A program made the position numbers and the translations under genes. A model generated the notes under the pieces. That model was not told the DNA's origin and did no database searches. It was given only the letters and a program-made list of their open reading frames with translations. From NCBI GenBank assembly GCA_022510685.1, contig JAFLTA010000004.1:41105-105104 (forward strand): 64,000 bases of DNA, in the 5' to 3' direction. Each line of letters opens with the position of its first letter. The stretch's first letter is position 1. Positions 39,527 to 49,570 of this stretch are shown piece by piece. This stretch comes from Lachnospiraceae bacterium (GTDB taxonomy: Bacteria; Bacillota; Clostridia; Lachnospirales; Lachnospiraceae).

Positions 39527-40624
39527 TCAGACGTTAAAACGGAACAAAACAACATCCCCGTCCTGAACCACATACTCTTTTCCCTCTGAGCGAACCAGTC
39601 CCTTTTCTTTGGCTGCATTATAACTGCCCTGCTCTACCAGATTATCATAGCTGACAACCTCTGCACGGATAAATCCCCGTTCAAAATCGGAATGGATTTT
39701 GCCCGCCGCTTGAGGAGCCTTGGTTCCTCTCTCTATCGTCCATGCTTTTGACTCCATCTCACCCGCTGTCAGATAACTAATCAGTCCGAGAAGGGAGTAA
39801 CTGGCTGCAATCATTTTTTCCAGACCGGATTCCTGCAGTCCCAAATCCTCCAGAAACATTTTCTTCTCGTCCTCGTCTAACTCGGCAATTTCCTGCTCTA
39901 TCTGTGCACAGATGACAAATACTTCAGAACCTTCTTCTTTTGCATACTCACGCACACGATTTACATTCTCATTATTAGCTGCATCATCAGCCAAATCATC
40001 CTCTGCCACGTTAGCAGCATAGATGGTAGGCTTGTACGTAAGCAGATTGAAACTTGCCAAAAGTTCTTCCTCATCCTCATCCGCTGCCTCAAAGTTTTTC
40101 GCCAGCTTCCCGTCCTCCAGATGTTTTTTTAATCGCTCCACCAAGTCGGTCTCTTTCACCAGCGTTTTATCATTTTTCACACTCTTTGCCAGCTTTGCAT
40201 ATCTTCTTTCCAATATCTCTAAATCCGAAAATAAAAGTTCCAGATTAATCGTCTCAATATCCCGCAACGGGTCGATACTGCCGTCTACATGGACAATATT
40301 ACCGTCCTCAAAACAACGTACTACATGGACGATGGCATCCACTTCTCTGATATTAGATAAAAACTGATTTCCCAAGCCTTCCCCTTTGGACGCACCCTTT
40401 ACCAGCCCGGCAATATCCACAAACTCTATCGTTGCATGTACCACCTTAGCCGAATTGTGCATCTTTGCCAACACGTCCAACCGGGGATCCGGCACCGGCA
40501 CCACCCCCACATTAGGGTCGATGGTACAAAAGGGATAGTTTGCAGACTCTGCGCCCGCCTTTGTCAATGAGTTAAACAAGGTACTTTTCCCGACGTTGGG
40601 AAGACCGACGATTCCGAGTTTCAT
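39527..40624 (-). CDS. ychF: Redox-regulated ATPase YchF
   Basis: MKLGIVGLPNVGKSTLFNSLTKAGAESANYPFCTIDPNVGVVPVPDPRLD; C-term TGS-like AKEKGLVRSEGKEYVVQDGDVVLFRFNV. Confidence 0.95.
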   Translation of the reverse strand: MKLGIVGLPNVGKSTLFNSLTKAGAESANYPFCTIDPNVGVVPVPDPRLDVLAKMHNSAKVVHATIEFVDIAGLVKGASKGEGLGNQFLSNIREVDAIVHVVRCFEDGNIVHVDGSIDPLRDIETINLELLFSDLEILERRYAKLAKSVKNDKTLVKETDLVERLKKHLEDGKLAKNFEAADEDEEELLASFNLLTYKPTIYAANVAEDDLADDAANNENVNRVREYAKEEGSEVFVICAQIEQEIAELDEDEKKMFLEDLGLQESGLEKMIAASYSLLGLISYLTAGEMESKAWTIERGTKAPQAAGKIHSDFERGFIRAEVVSYDNLVEQGSYNAAKEKGLVRSEGKEYVVQDGDVVLFRFNV

Positions 40625-40888
40625 GTCTATCTCTACCTCTTTCTTTTCTTTATTCTCCTGTCCTTAGCATAACGGCTCCTATCTGAACCCTGTTCAGGCT
40701 CACAATAGCGCCTCATCCCAAGACAGCCTGCGTATTTTACAGTACAGTATCATAGCATATCGGAAGGGAAAAGTCCATAATGAGCATAGCTGTATATTTT
40801 TTTGAAATTTATAACATTTTTTTCACAATATTTTCAAATTTTATTTGCTATAATTGTCACACTAAAAACAGAAGACGGGAGGCGTGCC

Positions 40889-41641
40889 ATGAATATCCAA
40901 ACCATATTTGAACGGTATGAGATGAAATTCATCCTGACGAAACAGCTAAAAGAGGAACTGATGGAATTGCTTGAAGAATATATGAGCCCGGACCCCTTCG
41001 GGGAAGCGACCATACGAAACCTTTATTTTGATACAGACACCTACCGCCTTATAAGGCGCTCCATTGAAAAACCGGTATACAGGGAAAAACTCCGGCTTCG
41101 CAGTTACAGTCAGGTATCTTCGGACGATTCCGTTTTTGTAGAATTGAAAAAAAAGTATCGCTCTGTGGTATATAAAAGGCGCTTAATCCTCCCGGAACGA
41201 GAAGCTATGGACTGGTTGAACGGCGGTATTTGCCCGGTGCAGGGACAGATTGCTTCCGAGATTGATTATTTTTATCACTATTATGACACGCTGCACCCTG
41301 TAATGTATATTTCATACGACAGGCAAGCTTTTTATTCGGAATCCAATCCGGATTTTCGTATCTCTTTTGATGATAACATTTTATCCCGACAGGATGATTT
41401 ATCATTAACGATAGAACCAAACGGCACCCGACTGCTCGATTCAGACCATGTAATCATGGAAGTTAAGACAATGGGTGGAATCCCACTCTGGCTGGCACAT
41501 TTTCTTACAGAGAAAAAATTATACAAAACGCCATTTTCCAAATACGGGACTGCATACAGAGAACAGATTCTTCCCTATAAAACAGGTACATGGAAGTCCG
41601 AATACAATAAAAATCCAGTTTATGAAGAAAAAAGGAGATAG
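40889..41641 (+). CDS. VTC domain polyphosphate polymerase-like protein
   Basis: FERYEMKFIL, NLYFDTDTYRLI, REKLRLRSY, ELKKKYRSVVYKRR, IMEVKTMG; ATG preceded by GGGAGG. Confidence 0.85.
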   Translation: MNIQTIFERYEMKFILTKQLKEELMELLEEYMSPDPFGEATIRNLYFDTDTYRLIRRSIEKPVYREKLRLRSYSQVSSDDSVFVELKKKYRSVVYKRRLILPEREAMDWLNGGICPVQGQIASEIDYFYHYYDTLHPVMYISYDRQAFYSESNPDFRISFDDNILSRQDDLSLTIEPNGTRLLDSDHVIMEVKTMGGIPLWLAHFLTEKKLYKTPFSKYGTAYREQILPYKTGTWKSEYNKNPVYEEKRR

Positions 41642-41644
41642 CAA

Positions 41645-42337
41645 ATGAACAACTTATTTGAAGGAATGTTTGACAATAACTTTACGGACACGATATCGGT
41701 ATCAACGTTTATGATCTGCCTGTGCTGTGCACTGGTAATCGGTTTTTTACTGGCATGGATGTCCACTTATCACACAAGATACACAAAAAGTTTCGTCATA
41801 ACACTGGCGATTCTGCCGGCTGTAGTCTGTGTTGTGATTATGATGGTAAACGGAAATGTCGGAACCGGCGTGGCAGTTGCGGGCGCATTTAGTTTAATCC
41901 GATTCCGCTCTGTTCCGGGAACTGCCAGAGAAATCGGCTCTATTTTTATGGCAATGGGCGCAGGCTTACTTTTAGGTATGGGCTACATAGGTCTCGCTTT
42001 TTTGTTTGTCATTGCAGTCGGTGCATTAAAAATGTTGTATGAACATCTGGATTTCGGTGTCAAAAAGAACGGCACGAAATATAAATCTGTTCATATCACG
42101 GTTCCGGAAGATTTAGATTACTGTGCGGCATTTGAAGAAGTTTTTTCAGAGTATACTTCCGCATGGGAACTGATACAGGTTAAGACAACAAATATGGGAA
42201 GTCTGTTCCGGTTAGTATATCATGTCACCTTAAAAAATCCGGAGCAGGAAAAGGCGTTTATTGATAAGCTTCGGACACGCAACGGGAATCTGGAAATCGT
42301 AATTTCCAGACAGGAATCAGAAGGACTGGAACTATAA
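41645..42337 (+). CDS. DUF4956-type membrane protein
   Basis: N-terminal TMs, VAGAFSLIRFRSVPGTAREIGSIFMAMGAGLLLGMGYIG. Confidence 0.82.
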   Translation: MNNLFEGMFDNNFTDTISVSTFMICLCCALVIGFLLAWMSTYHTRYTKSFVITLAILPAVVCVVIMMVNGNVGTGVAVAGAFSLIRFRSVPGTAREIGSIFMAMGAGLLLGMGYIGLAFLFVIAVGALKMLYEHLDFGVKKNGTKYKSVHITVPEDLDYCAAFEEVFSEYTSAWELIQVKTTNMGSLFRLVYHVTLKNPEQEKAFIDKLRTRNGNLEIVISRQESEGLEL

Positions 42338-42389
42338 AAACTTTTAAACCACACTATCGGATGTTAACTGTTAACAAGGAGGGAATATC

Positions 42390-43943
42390 ATGAGAAGGAA
42401 ACCATTTTGGATATGCGCTTTAATCTTATCGCTTACACTCGCAGGATGTAATAATAGTAATAATACCAATACTGCTGCCGATAAGAAAACAAAGGAAAAA
42501 GGACAATTTACAAAGAGAGACCTTTCCGGGGATTATGATGAAAGCAAAGCGGAAACATTATCTTTTTCGGAGAACAGCATAGAGACATCATCAAAATCCA
42601 TATCGGTAAAAGACACTACAGCAACCATCAAATCAGACGGGCTCTACATCCTGTCGGGAACCTGTGATAACGGCATGGTAGTTGTGGATGCAGCTAAGAC
42701 AGACAAAATACAGATTGTATTAAAGGACGTGTCACTCAAGTCTCAAACTTCTGCTGCCATCTATGTAAAACAGGCAGATAAAGTATTTCTGACACTGGCA
42801 GACGGCACCAAAAATACATTAGGCTCCGGCTCTGAATATATTGCCATTGATGAAAATAACATTGACGGGGCTATTTTCTCAAAAGATGATCTGACAATAA
42901 ACGGAACCGGTTCTCTGGATGTAGAATCTCAAACCGGTCATGGAATCGTGGGCAAAGATGACTTGGTATTTGCAAACGGAAGCTATTCTGTAAATGCTGC
43001 AAAGGATGCAGTCTCTGCCAACGACAGTATTCGCATTGCCGACGGGAACTTTAAACTTCATGCAGAAGACGATGCTTTCCACTGCGATGATTATATTTAC
43101 ATCGCCGGTGGTGAATTTGAGGTCGAGGCAGGTGATGACGCGTTCCATGCAGACAAAAACCTCACAGTGGAAGACGGTAAAATTTCTGTCACAAACTGCT
43201 ATGAAGGATTGGAAGCACAAGTAATAAACATATCCGGTGGTGAAATAGATATCGTTTCCAGCGATGACGGAGTCAACGCCGCCGGAGGCAATGACAGCAG
43301 CTCCACTACAAACGACTTCGGAAAAAGAGACCGATTTGATACAGATTCGGACGCTGACATAACGATTTCCGGCGGAGTTCTTCATGTGTCTGCAGAAGGT
43401 GACGGACTGGATTCCAATGGCAACATTACAGTAAGTGGTGGAGAAATCTATATTACCGGACCCGAACATCCCGGAAATGCCTCATTAGACTACGGAATAG
43501 ATGCCGTAATCACTGGCGGTAAGTTTGTGGCAGCGGGGGCTGCCGGTATGGCAGAAAATTTCGGCAGTAAATCCACCCAAGGATGTATTCTCATAAATAC
43601 AGATGAACAGAAAGCAGGCACTGGTATCACATTGGCAGATGTAGACGGCAATGAAATGCTCACATGGGTTTCTGATAAAACATATAGCTGTGTAGTAATC
43701 AGTCTTCCGGAAATAAAGGAAGGAAGGAAATATACCCTTAAGGCAGGCAGCTTTTCACAGGAAATCACAATGGATAGTTTGATTTACGGCACCGGAAACG
43801 GAATGGGATTCGGCGGTGGTCATGGCGGGCAGAACCATCAAAAACGCTGGGGTCGCGGCAGACAAAACCAGGATCAGATGCCCAATAAACCGGAGGGCTC
43901 TGCAGCCCCCGATATAAAGCAAAAAAACAGGGGCACCACATAA
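42390..43943 (+). CDS. Lipoprotein with Cthe_2159-type carbohydrate-binding beta-helix domain
   Basis: LTLAGC lipobox; repeated ISGGEIDIVSSDDGVNAAGG / DDAFHADKNLTVEDGKISV; Gly/Gln-rich C-tail. Confidence 0.8.
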   Translation: MRRKPFWICALILSLTLAGCNNSNNTNTAADKKTKEKGQFTKRDLSGDYDESKAETLSFSENSIETSSKSISVKDTTATIKSDGLYILSGTCDNGMVVVDAAKTDKIQIVLKDVSLKSQTSAAIYVKQADKVFLTLADGTKNTLGSGSEYIAIDENNIDGAIFSKDDLTINGTGSLDVESQTGHGIVGKDDLVFANGSYSVNAAKDAVSANDSIRIADGNFKLHAEDDAFHCDDYIYIAGGEFEVEAGDDAFHADKNLTVEDGKISVTNCYEGLEAQVINISGGEIDIVSSDDGVNAAGGNDSSSTTNDFGKRDRFDTDSDADITISGGVLHVSAEGDGLDSNGNITVSGGEIYITGPEHPGNASLDYGIDAVITGGKFVAAGAAGMAENFGSKSTQGCILINTDEQKAGTGITLADVDGNEMLTWVSDKTYSCVVISLPEIKEGRKYTLKAGSFSQEITMDSLIYGTGNGMGFGGGHGGQNHQKRWGRGRQNQDQMPNKPEGSAAPDIKQKNRGTT

Positions 43944-43991
43944 AAAGTAAAGGTAATTTTTTATTTTTATATTTTACGAAATTCATTGTTT

Positions 43992-44157
43992 ATGGTATAA
44001 TAAACGCAAGAATGCGTTTATCTTGTGAGAACTGCGTTCTCAGTATGTGCAAAAAGCATGCACAGGGATTATGGTATAATAAACGCAAGAATGCGTTTAT
44101 CTTGCGAGAACTGCGTTCTCGATATGTGCAGAAAGCATGCACAATAATTATGGTATA
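43992..44157 (+). repeat. Dispersed structured repeat (copy upstream of DHH gene): two 79-bp units plus start of a third
   Basis: ATGGTATAATAAACGCAAGAATGCGTTTATCTTGTGAGAACTGCGTTCTCAGTATGTGCAAAAAGCATGCACAGGGATT repeated at 43992, 44071 and partially 44150. Confidence 0.93.
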
Positions 44158-44202
44158 CTACACTCACGGTAACCATGCATAGCAAATCAGAAAGAGGATA
44201 AA

Positions 44203-45186
44203 ATGACTAATTTACAAAAACTGTTAGATGCCATACACAATGAAAATGTATATATTCAAACACATAATTTTCCGGATCCGGATGCCATTGCTTCTGCCTA
44301 TGGACTGCAGCAGTTATTAAAGAGTCAGGGCGTGGTTTCCACTATTTGCTATGTAGGAAAAATCGAACGGTACAATACAAATCACATTATTGAAGCTTTG
44401 GGAATAGAGATGGTGAATGTTTCTGATTTGGAGACAAACCTGCAGGAGTCAGATGAGATTCTTTTGGTGGATGTCCAGAAACTAAATTCCAATGTGCTTG
44501 ATATTGTCGGGGAAGAGTGTGTCTGTATTGACCACCATCCCATCGTAAATCAGATAGAGTATCGATTCAGTGATATCAGAGCGGAAATGGGAGCCTGCGC
44601 TACCATTATTGCCAGTTACTTTTTTGAAAACGATATTCCCATGGACGAAAAGACTGCCACGGCACTGACTTTTGGCATCCGAAGTGATACCGATAAACTT
44701 TCCAGAGGGGTGAATGAATTGGATCTGGAAATGTTATACCGTATGTTTCCTCTCGTAGACAAAGGATTGATCCATCATTTGGAAAATGCCGAGTTACTCT
44801 TATCGGATCTGAATGCCTATTCACAAGCAATAGCCAGTATAAAACGCTATGACAATGTCTCCTTTGCCAATGCGGGTAAAGACTGTCCGGAGGCATTGGT
44901 TTCCTGCGTGTCTGACTTCATCCTTAAAATGGCAGAAATTACTTTTTCTGTCGTGTATTCTAAAAAACCGGATGGTTATAAATTCTCCGTAAGAAGCGAA
45001 GGCAAAGCAGATGCCGGGAAGGTCGTAACAAATGCGCTGAAGGGAATCGGCAGTGGAGGAGGTCACGGTATTATGGCGGGCGGATTTGCGCCATTCCAGG
45101 GGACAGAGGAGGAGGAACAAGCCTTTATCCAGGATATTGAGAGAAGGTTCTTAGAGCAATTGCTTTCTTCATCCCTTAATAATTAA
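44203..45186 (+). CDS. DHH-family phosphoesterase (NrnA/pAp-phosphatase-like)
   Basis: HNFPDPDAIASAYGLQQLL, EILLVDVQK, VCIDHHPIV, GSGGGHGIMAGGF. Confidence 0.88.
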   Translation: MTNLQKLLDAIHNENVYIQTHNFPDPDAIASAYGLQQLLKSQGVVSTICYVGKIERYNTNHIIEALGIEMVNVSDLETNLQESDEILLVDVQKLNSNVLDIVGEECVCIDHHPIVNQIEYRFSDIRAEMGACATIIASYFFENDIPMDEKTATALTFGIRSDTDKLSRGVNELDLEMLYRMFPLVDKGLIHHLENAELLLSDLNAYSQAIASIKRYDNVSFANAGKDCPEALVSCVSDFILKMAEITFSVVYSKKPDGYKFSVRSEGKADAGKVVTNALKGIGSGGGHGIMAGGFAPFQGTEEEEQAFIQDIERRFLEQLLSSSLNN

Positions 45187-46069
45187 GCAGGATACGCTCC
45201 AAAGAAGAAATCCGGAAATTTTTCAAATAGCGCAATGGACTCCGGGAGTCCTCCTGTCCCGAAATTCGACCAGAAAGCAGATAATTAGCATAATCATACA
45301 TGGTCAGGAATCTTCCTTTATCCCATTTTTTCTCCGATTCCTCTGGCTTTTGTGCGGAATCAAATGATATTCCGTTCACAAAAAATATTTCAGAATTTTT
45401 TTCGTAGTTCTTTCCATAAAAGAAACTGAAATTTCTAGGCGGAGCTACTTCCGTATTAATTATTTTCAGGTTTTTGTGATAACTACTCCAAAGACTGTTA
45501 TAACTAAAGTTAGGATTGATACCCGAACCGAATCCTTCTTCACACTCAAAATCCGGAATCTCCTCTTCCTTGGCAAACTCTTCAATACAACTTCTAAACA
45601 ACTCACAAGCTTCTTCGCTGGCATAGTAGTATTTAGAATTATAGTACGCAAATTTATCATCGCTTGTACCATATTTCTTACTCATTTCCCTGCCCTCAAG
45701 AAAGTTTTCAGCTTCTGCCAATTGTATTGCTTGAACTTTGAACGTATGATAAAGTGTATTGAGCAGGAGATTTACATCAGTTACAACTCCACAGTCATAT
45801 GCCTCACGGATTGTTTCCATGACACATTGTTTTAATTCATCCACACTTTTATGTCCCCGAAAAAAACCACGCATGGTAAGAGCTCTAGTCTCATAATTTA
45901 TAAGGTAAGGGTGAATATGTTGCGACGCCCCACTTGTTTCATTTTTCTGTTTCCACTTTTCATTAATGTCCACAGGTACTTCTACATCTTCCCCATGATG
46001 TGACTGCGCAACTTCATATTGATAAGCGGTATCATTTATTAATGTAGTGGCAATATTTTCTATTTGCAT
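45176..46069 (-). CDS. Uncharacterised accessory protein (297 aa)
   Basis: Long ORF, no recognised domain; N-term MQIENIATTLINDTAYQYEV. Confidence 0.65.
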   Translation of the reverse strand: MQIENIATTLINDTAYQYEVAQSHHGEDVEVPVDINEKWKQKNETSGASQHIHPYLINYETRALTMRGFFRGHKSVDELKQCVMETIREAYDCGVVTDVNLLLNTLYHTFKVQAIQLAEAENFLEGREMSKKYGTSDDKFAYYNSKYYYASEEACELFRSCIEEFAKEEEIPDFECEEGFGSGINPNFSYNSLWSSYHKNLKIINTEVAPPRNFSFFYGKNYEKNSEIFFVNGISFDSAQKPEESEKKWDKGRFLTMYDYANYLLSGRISGQEDSRSPLRYLKNFRISSLERILLNY

Positions 46070-46098
46070 TTTTTCATCCTTTCATCATTGTTTTTCTA

Positions 46099-46323
46099 CT
46101 AATTTGTATCCAAGCTATAAACGCTATGATAACAATCTACTCTGTCATCGTATTTGCTCCATTGTCTATAACTGTCATTTCGGGAATCTGCCTCTTCTGA
46201 CAAAATTGTCTGTTCTCCCAATTCCTTCAATGGTGAGGCATAACGTTTATTCGGAACATTTCCTTTATAGTAATTTTTCGCGTCTAATAATCCCCCACTT
46301 ATGTAAGTTACATAATTTTGCAT
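46099..46323 (-). CDS. Uncharacterised small protein (74 aa)
   Basis: ORF with upstream GGAGGGGA RBS-like sequence; MQNYVTYISGGLLDAKNYYKGN. Confidence 0.5.
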   Translation of the reverse strand: MQNYVTYISGGLLDAKNYYKGNVPNKRYASPLKELGEQTILSEEADSRNDSYRQWSKYDDRVDCYHSVYSLDTN

Positions 46324-46371
46324 AACTATATACTCCCCTCCTTAAAGCTTAATCGTATGGCACTTTCTTAC

Positions 46372-46596
46372 TTAATACATACCCGAATATGCATGATAGT
46401 TCTTATTAACAAGCAAATTATATGTCAATTTTTCATTGTCCGGATTATAGCGGGCAAATGCCCGAGCTAAAAAATCATCTGCCGAAAAGAAATTTTCCAT
46501 ATCTTTTAGCAAAGAATCACTGTAAATATCTGCACCTTTACCATACAACAACAGAAAAACCGGATAGAGATCGTGCAGATACTGCTTTTTCGTCAA
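46372..46596 (-). pseudogene. Probable truncated or frameshifted remnant of an island gene
   Basis: Only a TTG start (GAA TTG ACG AAA AAG); frame open upstream of it without ATG and neighbouring frames carry adjoining coding-like sequence. Confidence 0.35.
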
Positions 46597-46677
46597 TTCA
46601 CCATTCTGATACAGGGTACTCCGGATACATTTCCTACTTCATATATCCTTCCATTACATTTCGTGTGGCATATCCTC

Positions 46678-47370
46678 TTAATACAAAAACTGTTTAAAAT
46701 AGTCCTTCTCATCTTTCAAAGATGACTCTTTCAAAGATGGCTCTCCAAATAAAGCATCCTCAATATCTCTCTCCGCAATATATTTCAGCAAATAGTTATT
46801 TTTAAATATTTCCATATACTCTTCCATCCTTTTAAAAGAACTCTTATTTAATTCATTTTCAAAAAAAGGACCATCATTTGTACATATCTCCGAAAAAGTA
46901 AGATATCCATCCTTATGATAGTGAATATCAATAGCCAGATAGGAGCATCCGTTTGGATTCACACTATCCCCCAGCTTTGCATACGATACCCCCCAATAAG
47001 AATAATTTCTGGTCAACGTACCGATAATCGCAATAATATTTTTATTATCTTCTTCCGATGCGTGAAACCTTTCCAATATTTCTTCATTTAGAATTATACT
47101 CGGAGTTCCTAAATAGCTAAAAGAGCCTGTTTTGCAAATCCCCTCATATTCACCGAGAGGATTATACCTGTCACCGATTACCACAAAAGAAACACCGGGG
47201 AACATTTCACAAATTTCCTTAAAATTGCTGATTTTGTCCGGTTCCGAATGCTCTTTATATCCAGAATCGGATAAATTTGATTCCTCTTCCGCTTTTTTCG
47301 CATTATAAAAACAATTATGACAATCCATAGTGTAATTTAAATCAATGACCATACTTTTTTCTCCTTTCAT
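46678..47370 (-). CDS. Uncharacterised protein, divergent paralog of 47406-48113
   Basis: FKEICEMFPGVSFVVIGDRYNPLGEYEGICKTGSF...SIILNEEILERFH. Confidence 0.65.
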   Translation of the reverse strand: MKGEKSMVIDLNYTMDCHNCFYNAKKAEEESNLSDSGYKEHSEPDKISNFKEICEMFPGVSFVVIGDRYNPLGEYEGICKTGSFSYLGTPSIILNEEILERFHASEEDNKNIIAIIGTLTRNYSYWGVSYAKLGDSVNPNGCSYLAIDIHYHKDGYLTFSEICTNDGPFFENELNKSSFKRMEEYMEIFKNNYLLKYIAERDIEDALFGEPSLKESSLKDEKDYFKQFLY

Positions 47371-47405
47371 ACCACATTATCACTTGTACATCGTAAATTA
47401 AGTTC

Positions 47406-48113
47406 TTAACTTTTATTTTGCAATTTATCCTTCGCATATACAAAATGTTCCCGGTAATTTTCAACACCTTCCCGTAAGGATTTCGCTTTGTGTTCCTGTT
47501 TGCTTTCTCCGATTTCAAATAATTTGTCAGAAAGTTGCTTTTGTATATTCCTCAGAAAAGCCTGTAGATTCTTTTCTTTTATTCCTGTATTAATATCCGG
47601 GTGCCTATTTTTACCTTCCTCCCTGCACACGGTTGGTGCCCCATCCGGCCAATAAATCTGCCAACACGACAATCTTTTTGAATCAATATAATGAAGATGA
47701 AGTGCCGTATATTCAACTCCCGATGCAACTGCCTTTTGCTTTGTTTCGTATTCATAGCGTTCACATATCGCTTGAATCGTACTGATAATATTCTCATAAT
47801 CATTCTCCAGGTTTTCAACGACTTCTTTGTCTATCATTATACTTACCTGATTCAAATCACCAAAAGCCGGTGTCCTGCAAATACCGCTGTATTCCGGCTG
47901 TGCTGCCCCTGTCATATCCACAACAATAAACTCAACATTAGGAAATTTTTTGCATAAAGCCTTGAAAGCCTCTATGTCACTACGCTCCTTATCTTTTTCT
48001 ATAGTATCGTTTGCAGTAATATCTCTCTTTTTTACTGCAATACCTTTACCTACATAATCAGTTTGATCAAAGTTGTAGTTATTAGCATACATATTGCTTT
48101 CGTTGATTTGCAT
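47406..48113 (-). CDS. Uncharacterised protein, possibly DUF6033-like
   Basis: FKALCKKFPNVEFIVVDMTGAAQPEYSGICRTPAFGDLNQVSIMIDKEVVENLENDYE; start chosen at MQINESNMYANNYNF with GGAGG RBS (ORF open to 48215). Confidence 0.65.
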   Translation of the reverse strand: MQINESNMYANNYNFDQTDYVGKGIAVKKRDITANDTIEKDKERSDIEAFKALCKKFPNVEFIVVDMTGAAQPEYSGICRTPAFGDLNQVSIMIDKEVVENLENDYENIISTIQAICERYEYETKQKAVASGVEYTALHLHYIDSKRLSCWQIYWPDGAPTVCREEGKNRHPDINTGIKEKNLQAFLRNIQKQLSDKLFEIGESKQEHKAKSLREGVENYREHFVYAKDKLQNKS

Positions 48114-48181
48114 TTTGCACCTCCACACCTTTCTCCAATCACAATATAAATTACTTTTTACAAGTATTCTATCGACACACT

Positions 48182-48238
48182 TATATAGACACGTAACATA
48201 CATTGCACAATCCAAAAATTTTTGACAGAATCCAAAAA
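48182..48238 (-). promoter_or_regulatory. Predicted promoter with 20-bp-spaced direct repeats (LytTR-type operator candidate)
   Basis: Minus strand TTTTTGGATTCTG (N7) TTTTTGGATTGTG; TTGTGC-17-TATATA with proximal repeat overlapping -35. Confidence 0.45.
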
Positions 48239-48266
48239 AAGATACTTCAAAAACGAAATACCTATT

Positions 48267-49568
48267 TTACTCTGATATAAGAATGGAACATTGAAATAAC
48301 TGTTCATCATGCTTGAAAACGCAAGTGCCGCCATACTTCTCTACGGTTTCTTTTACATTTCGAATCCCAAAGCCATGCCTTAATGCATCTTTTTTGTTTG
48401 TTTTATATTTTCCTCCGCTCATTATCGGTTTTTCTCCATATGTATTTATTACGGATATAATGACATCTTCTTTTTCCTTAATAAATTTTAATTTCAATGT
48501 CTTATTCTCACATTTCTCACAAGCCTCTATTGCATTATTTAGCAGATTTGATAGAATAATCACAATATCTTCCTCTCCTATTCTAAGATTGGACAGATCA
48601 TTTACCTTGAATACAAAGGTTATCCCCTTTTGCCTTGCTTCCCACCACTTTGTATTTAAAATCGCATTAACTATTACATTATTGGTATCAATCGCATCCA
48701 TCCGATGGGCAATTTCATCACTAAACTTTTCCAAATAATGATTTAATTCATCAAATTCTCTTTTCTGTGCTAATGTAGCTATGACAGATAACTGACTTTT
48801 GTACTCATGTTCCCGCTTGCGTTGTAAATCGTAATTTTCCCAAATTTGCTGATACATTCCCGTCTCATTCTTTACCCTCTCCAAAATCATCTTATTTTCC
48901 GTTATCTGAACCTCTCTCTCAATTATGTCATATATTAAGTAGAAGACAAAAATATTCATAGCCAGTATTCCAAGAGCAATACATAGTAAAACACTTTTCT
49001 GTTGCTCACTGATATCTGCCATATCAAAATTAGCTAACATCGCTGTAATTGAAATAATAGTAAAAACCGGCAAAACTATAAAACGAGTCCACCCCATTTC
49101 AGTCAACATGCCACCACTATTTTTACTAAAATATCTACGAATTTGCAAAACTATAAAAAACAGCACCATCTGACTCAAGATTCCCATAAACATACTGATA
49201 ACCGGAGTCTCTAACTGTCCTTCTTGCATCATTTCTAAAATCTTTCTTATCGCCAGCATGGAAATATAATCTACAACTAAAGCCAATCCTTGAAATACAA
49301 ACACACATATTGAAATTAGCAGCAATCTTTGCTCAAAGTAACACCACATAATCACAGATGTAAAAAGGATGATAATTATCATCTTCATTAAAATATTATC
49401 TGCCAGCAAAACAGACAGCAAAAAATCTCCCCCTACTAATACAGCAAGCAATAGAAAACTGTACCCTCTTGACAGCATGGCGCGTTTTTGCATAAATGTT
49501 TCCATAAACACTTTACATAAAATCACATATACGGTTGTGTAAACGATTCCGTAGATAATATCTATCAT
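48267..49568 (-). CDS. AgrC-like sensor histidine kinase (GHKL ATPase)
   Basis: Six-TM-like N-half; REHEYKSQLSVIATLAQKREFDELNHYL, LSNLLNNAIEACEKCENKTLKL, GFGIRNVKETVEKYGG. Confidence 0.85.
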   Translation of the reverse strand: MIDIIYGIVYTTVYVILCKVFMETFMQKRAMLSRGYSFLLLAVLVGGDFLLSVLLADNILMKMIIIILFTSVIMWCYFEQRLLLISICVFVFQGLALVVDYISMLAIRKILEMMQEGQLETPVISMFMGILSQMVLFFIVLQIRRYFSKNSGGMLTEMGWTRFIVLPVFTIISITAMLANFDMADISEQQKSVLLCIALGILAMNIFVFYLIYDIIEREVQITENKMILERVKNETGMYQQIWENYDLQRKREHEYKSQLSVIATLAQKREFDELNHYLEKFSDEIAHRMDAIDTNNVIVNAILNTKWWEARQKGITFVFKVNDLSNLRIGEEDIVIILSNLLNNAIEACEKCENKTLKLKFIKEKEDVIISVINTYGEKPIMSGGKYKTNKKDALRHGFGIRNVKETVEKYGGTCVFKHDEQLFQCSILISE

Positions 49569-49570
49569 AC

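Noticed and set aside
42879-43469. 196-aa ORF on the - strand
   Set aside because: Antisense to the Cthe_2159-like lipoprotein gene
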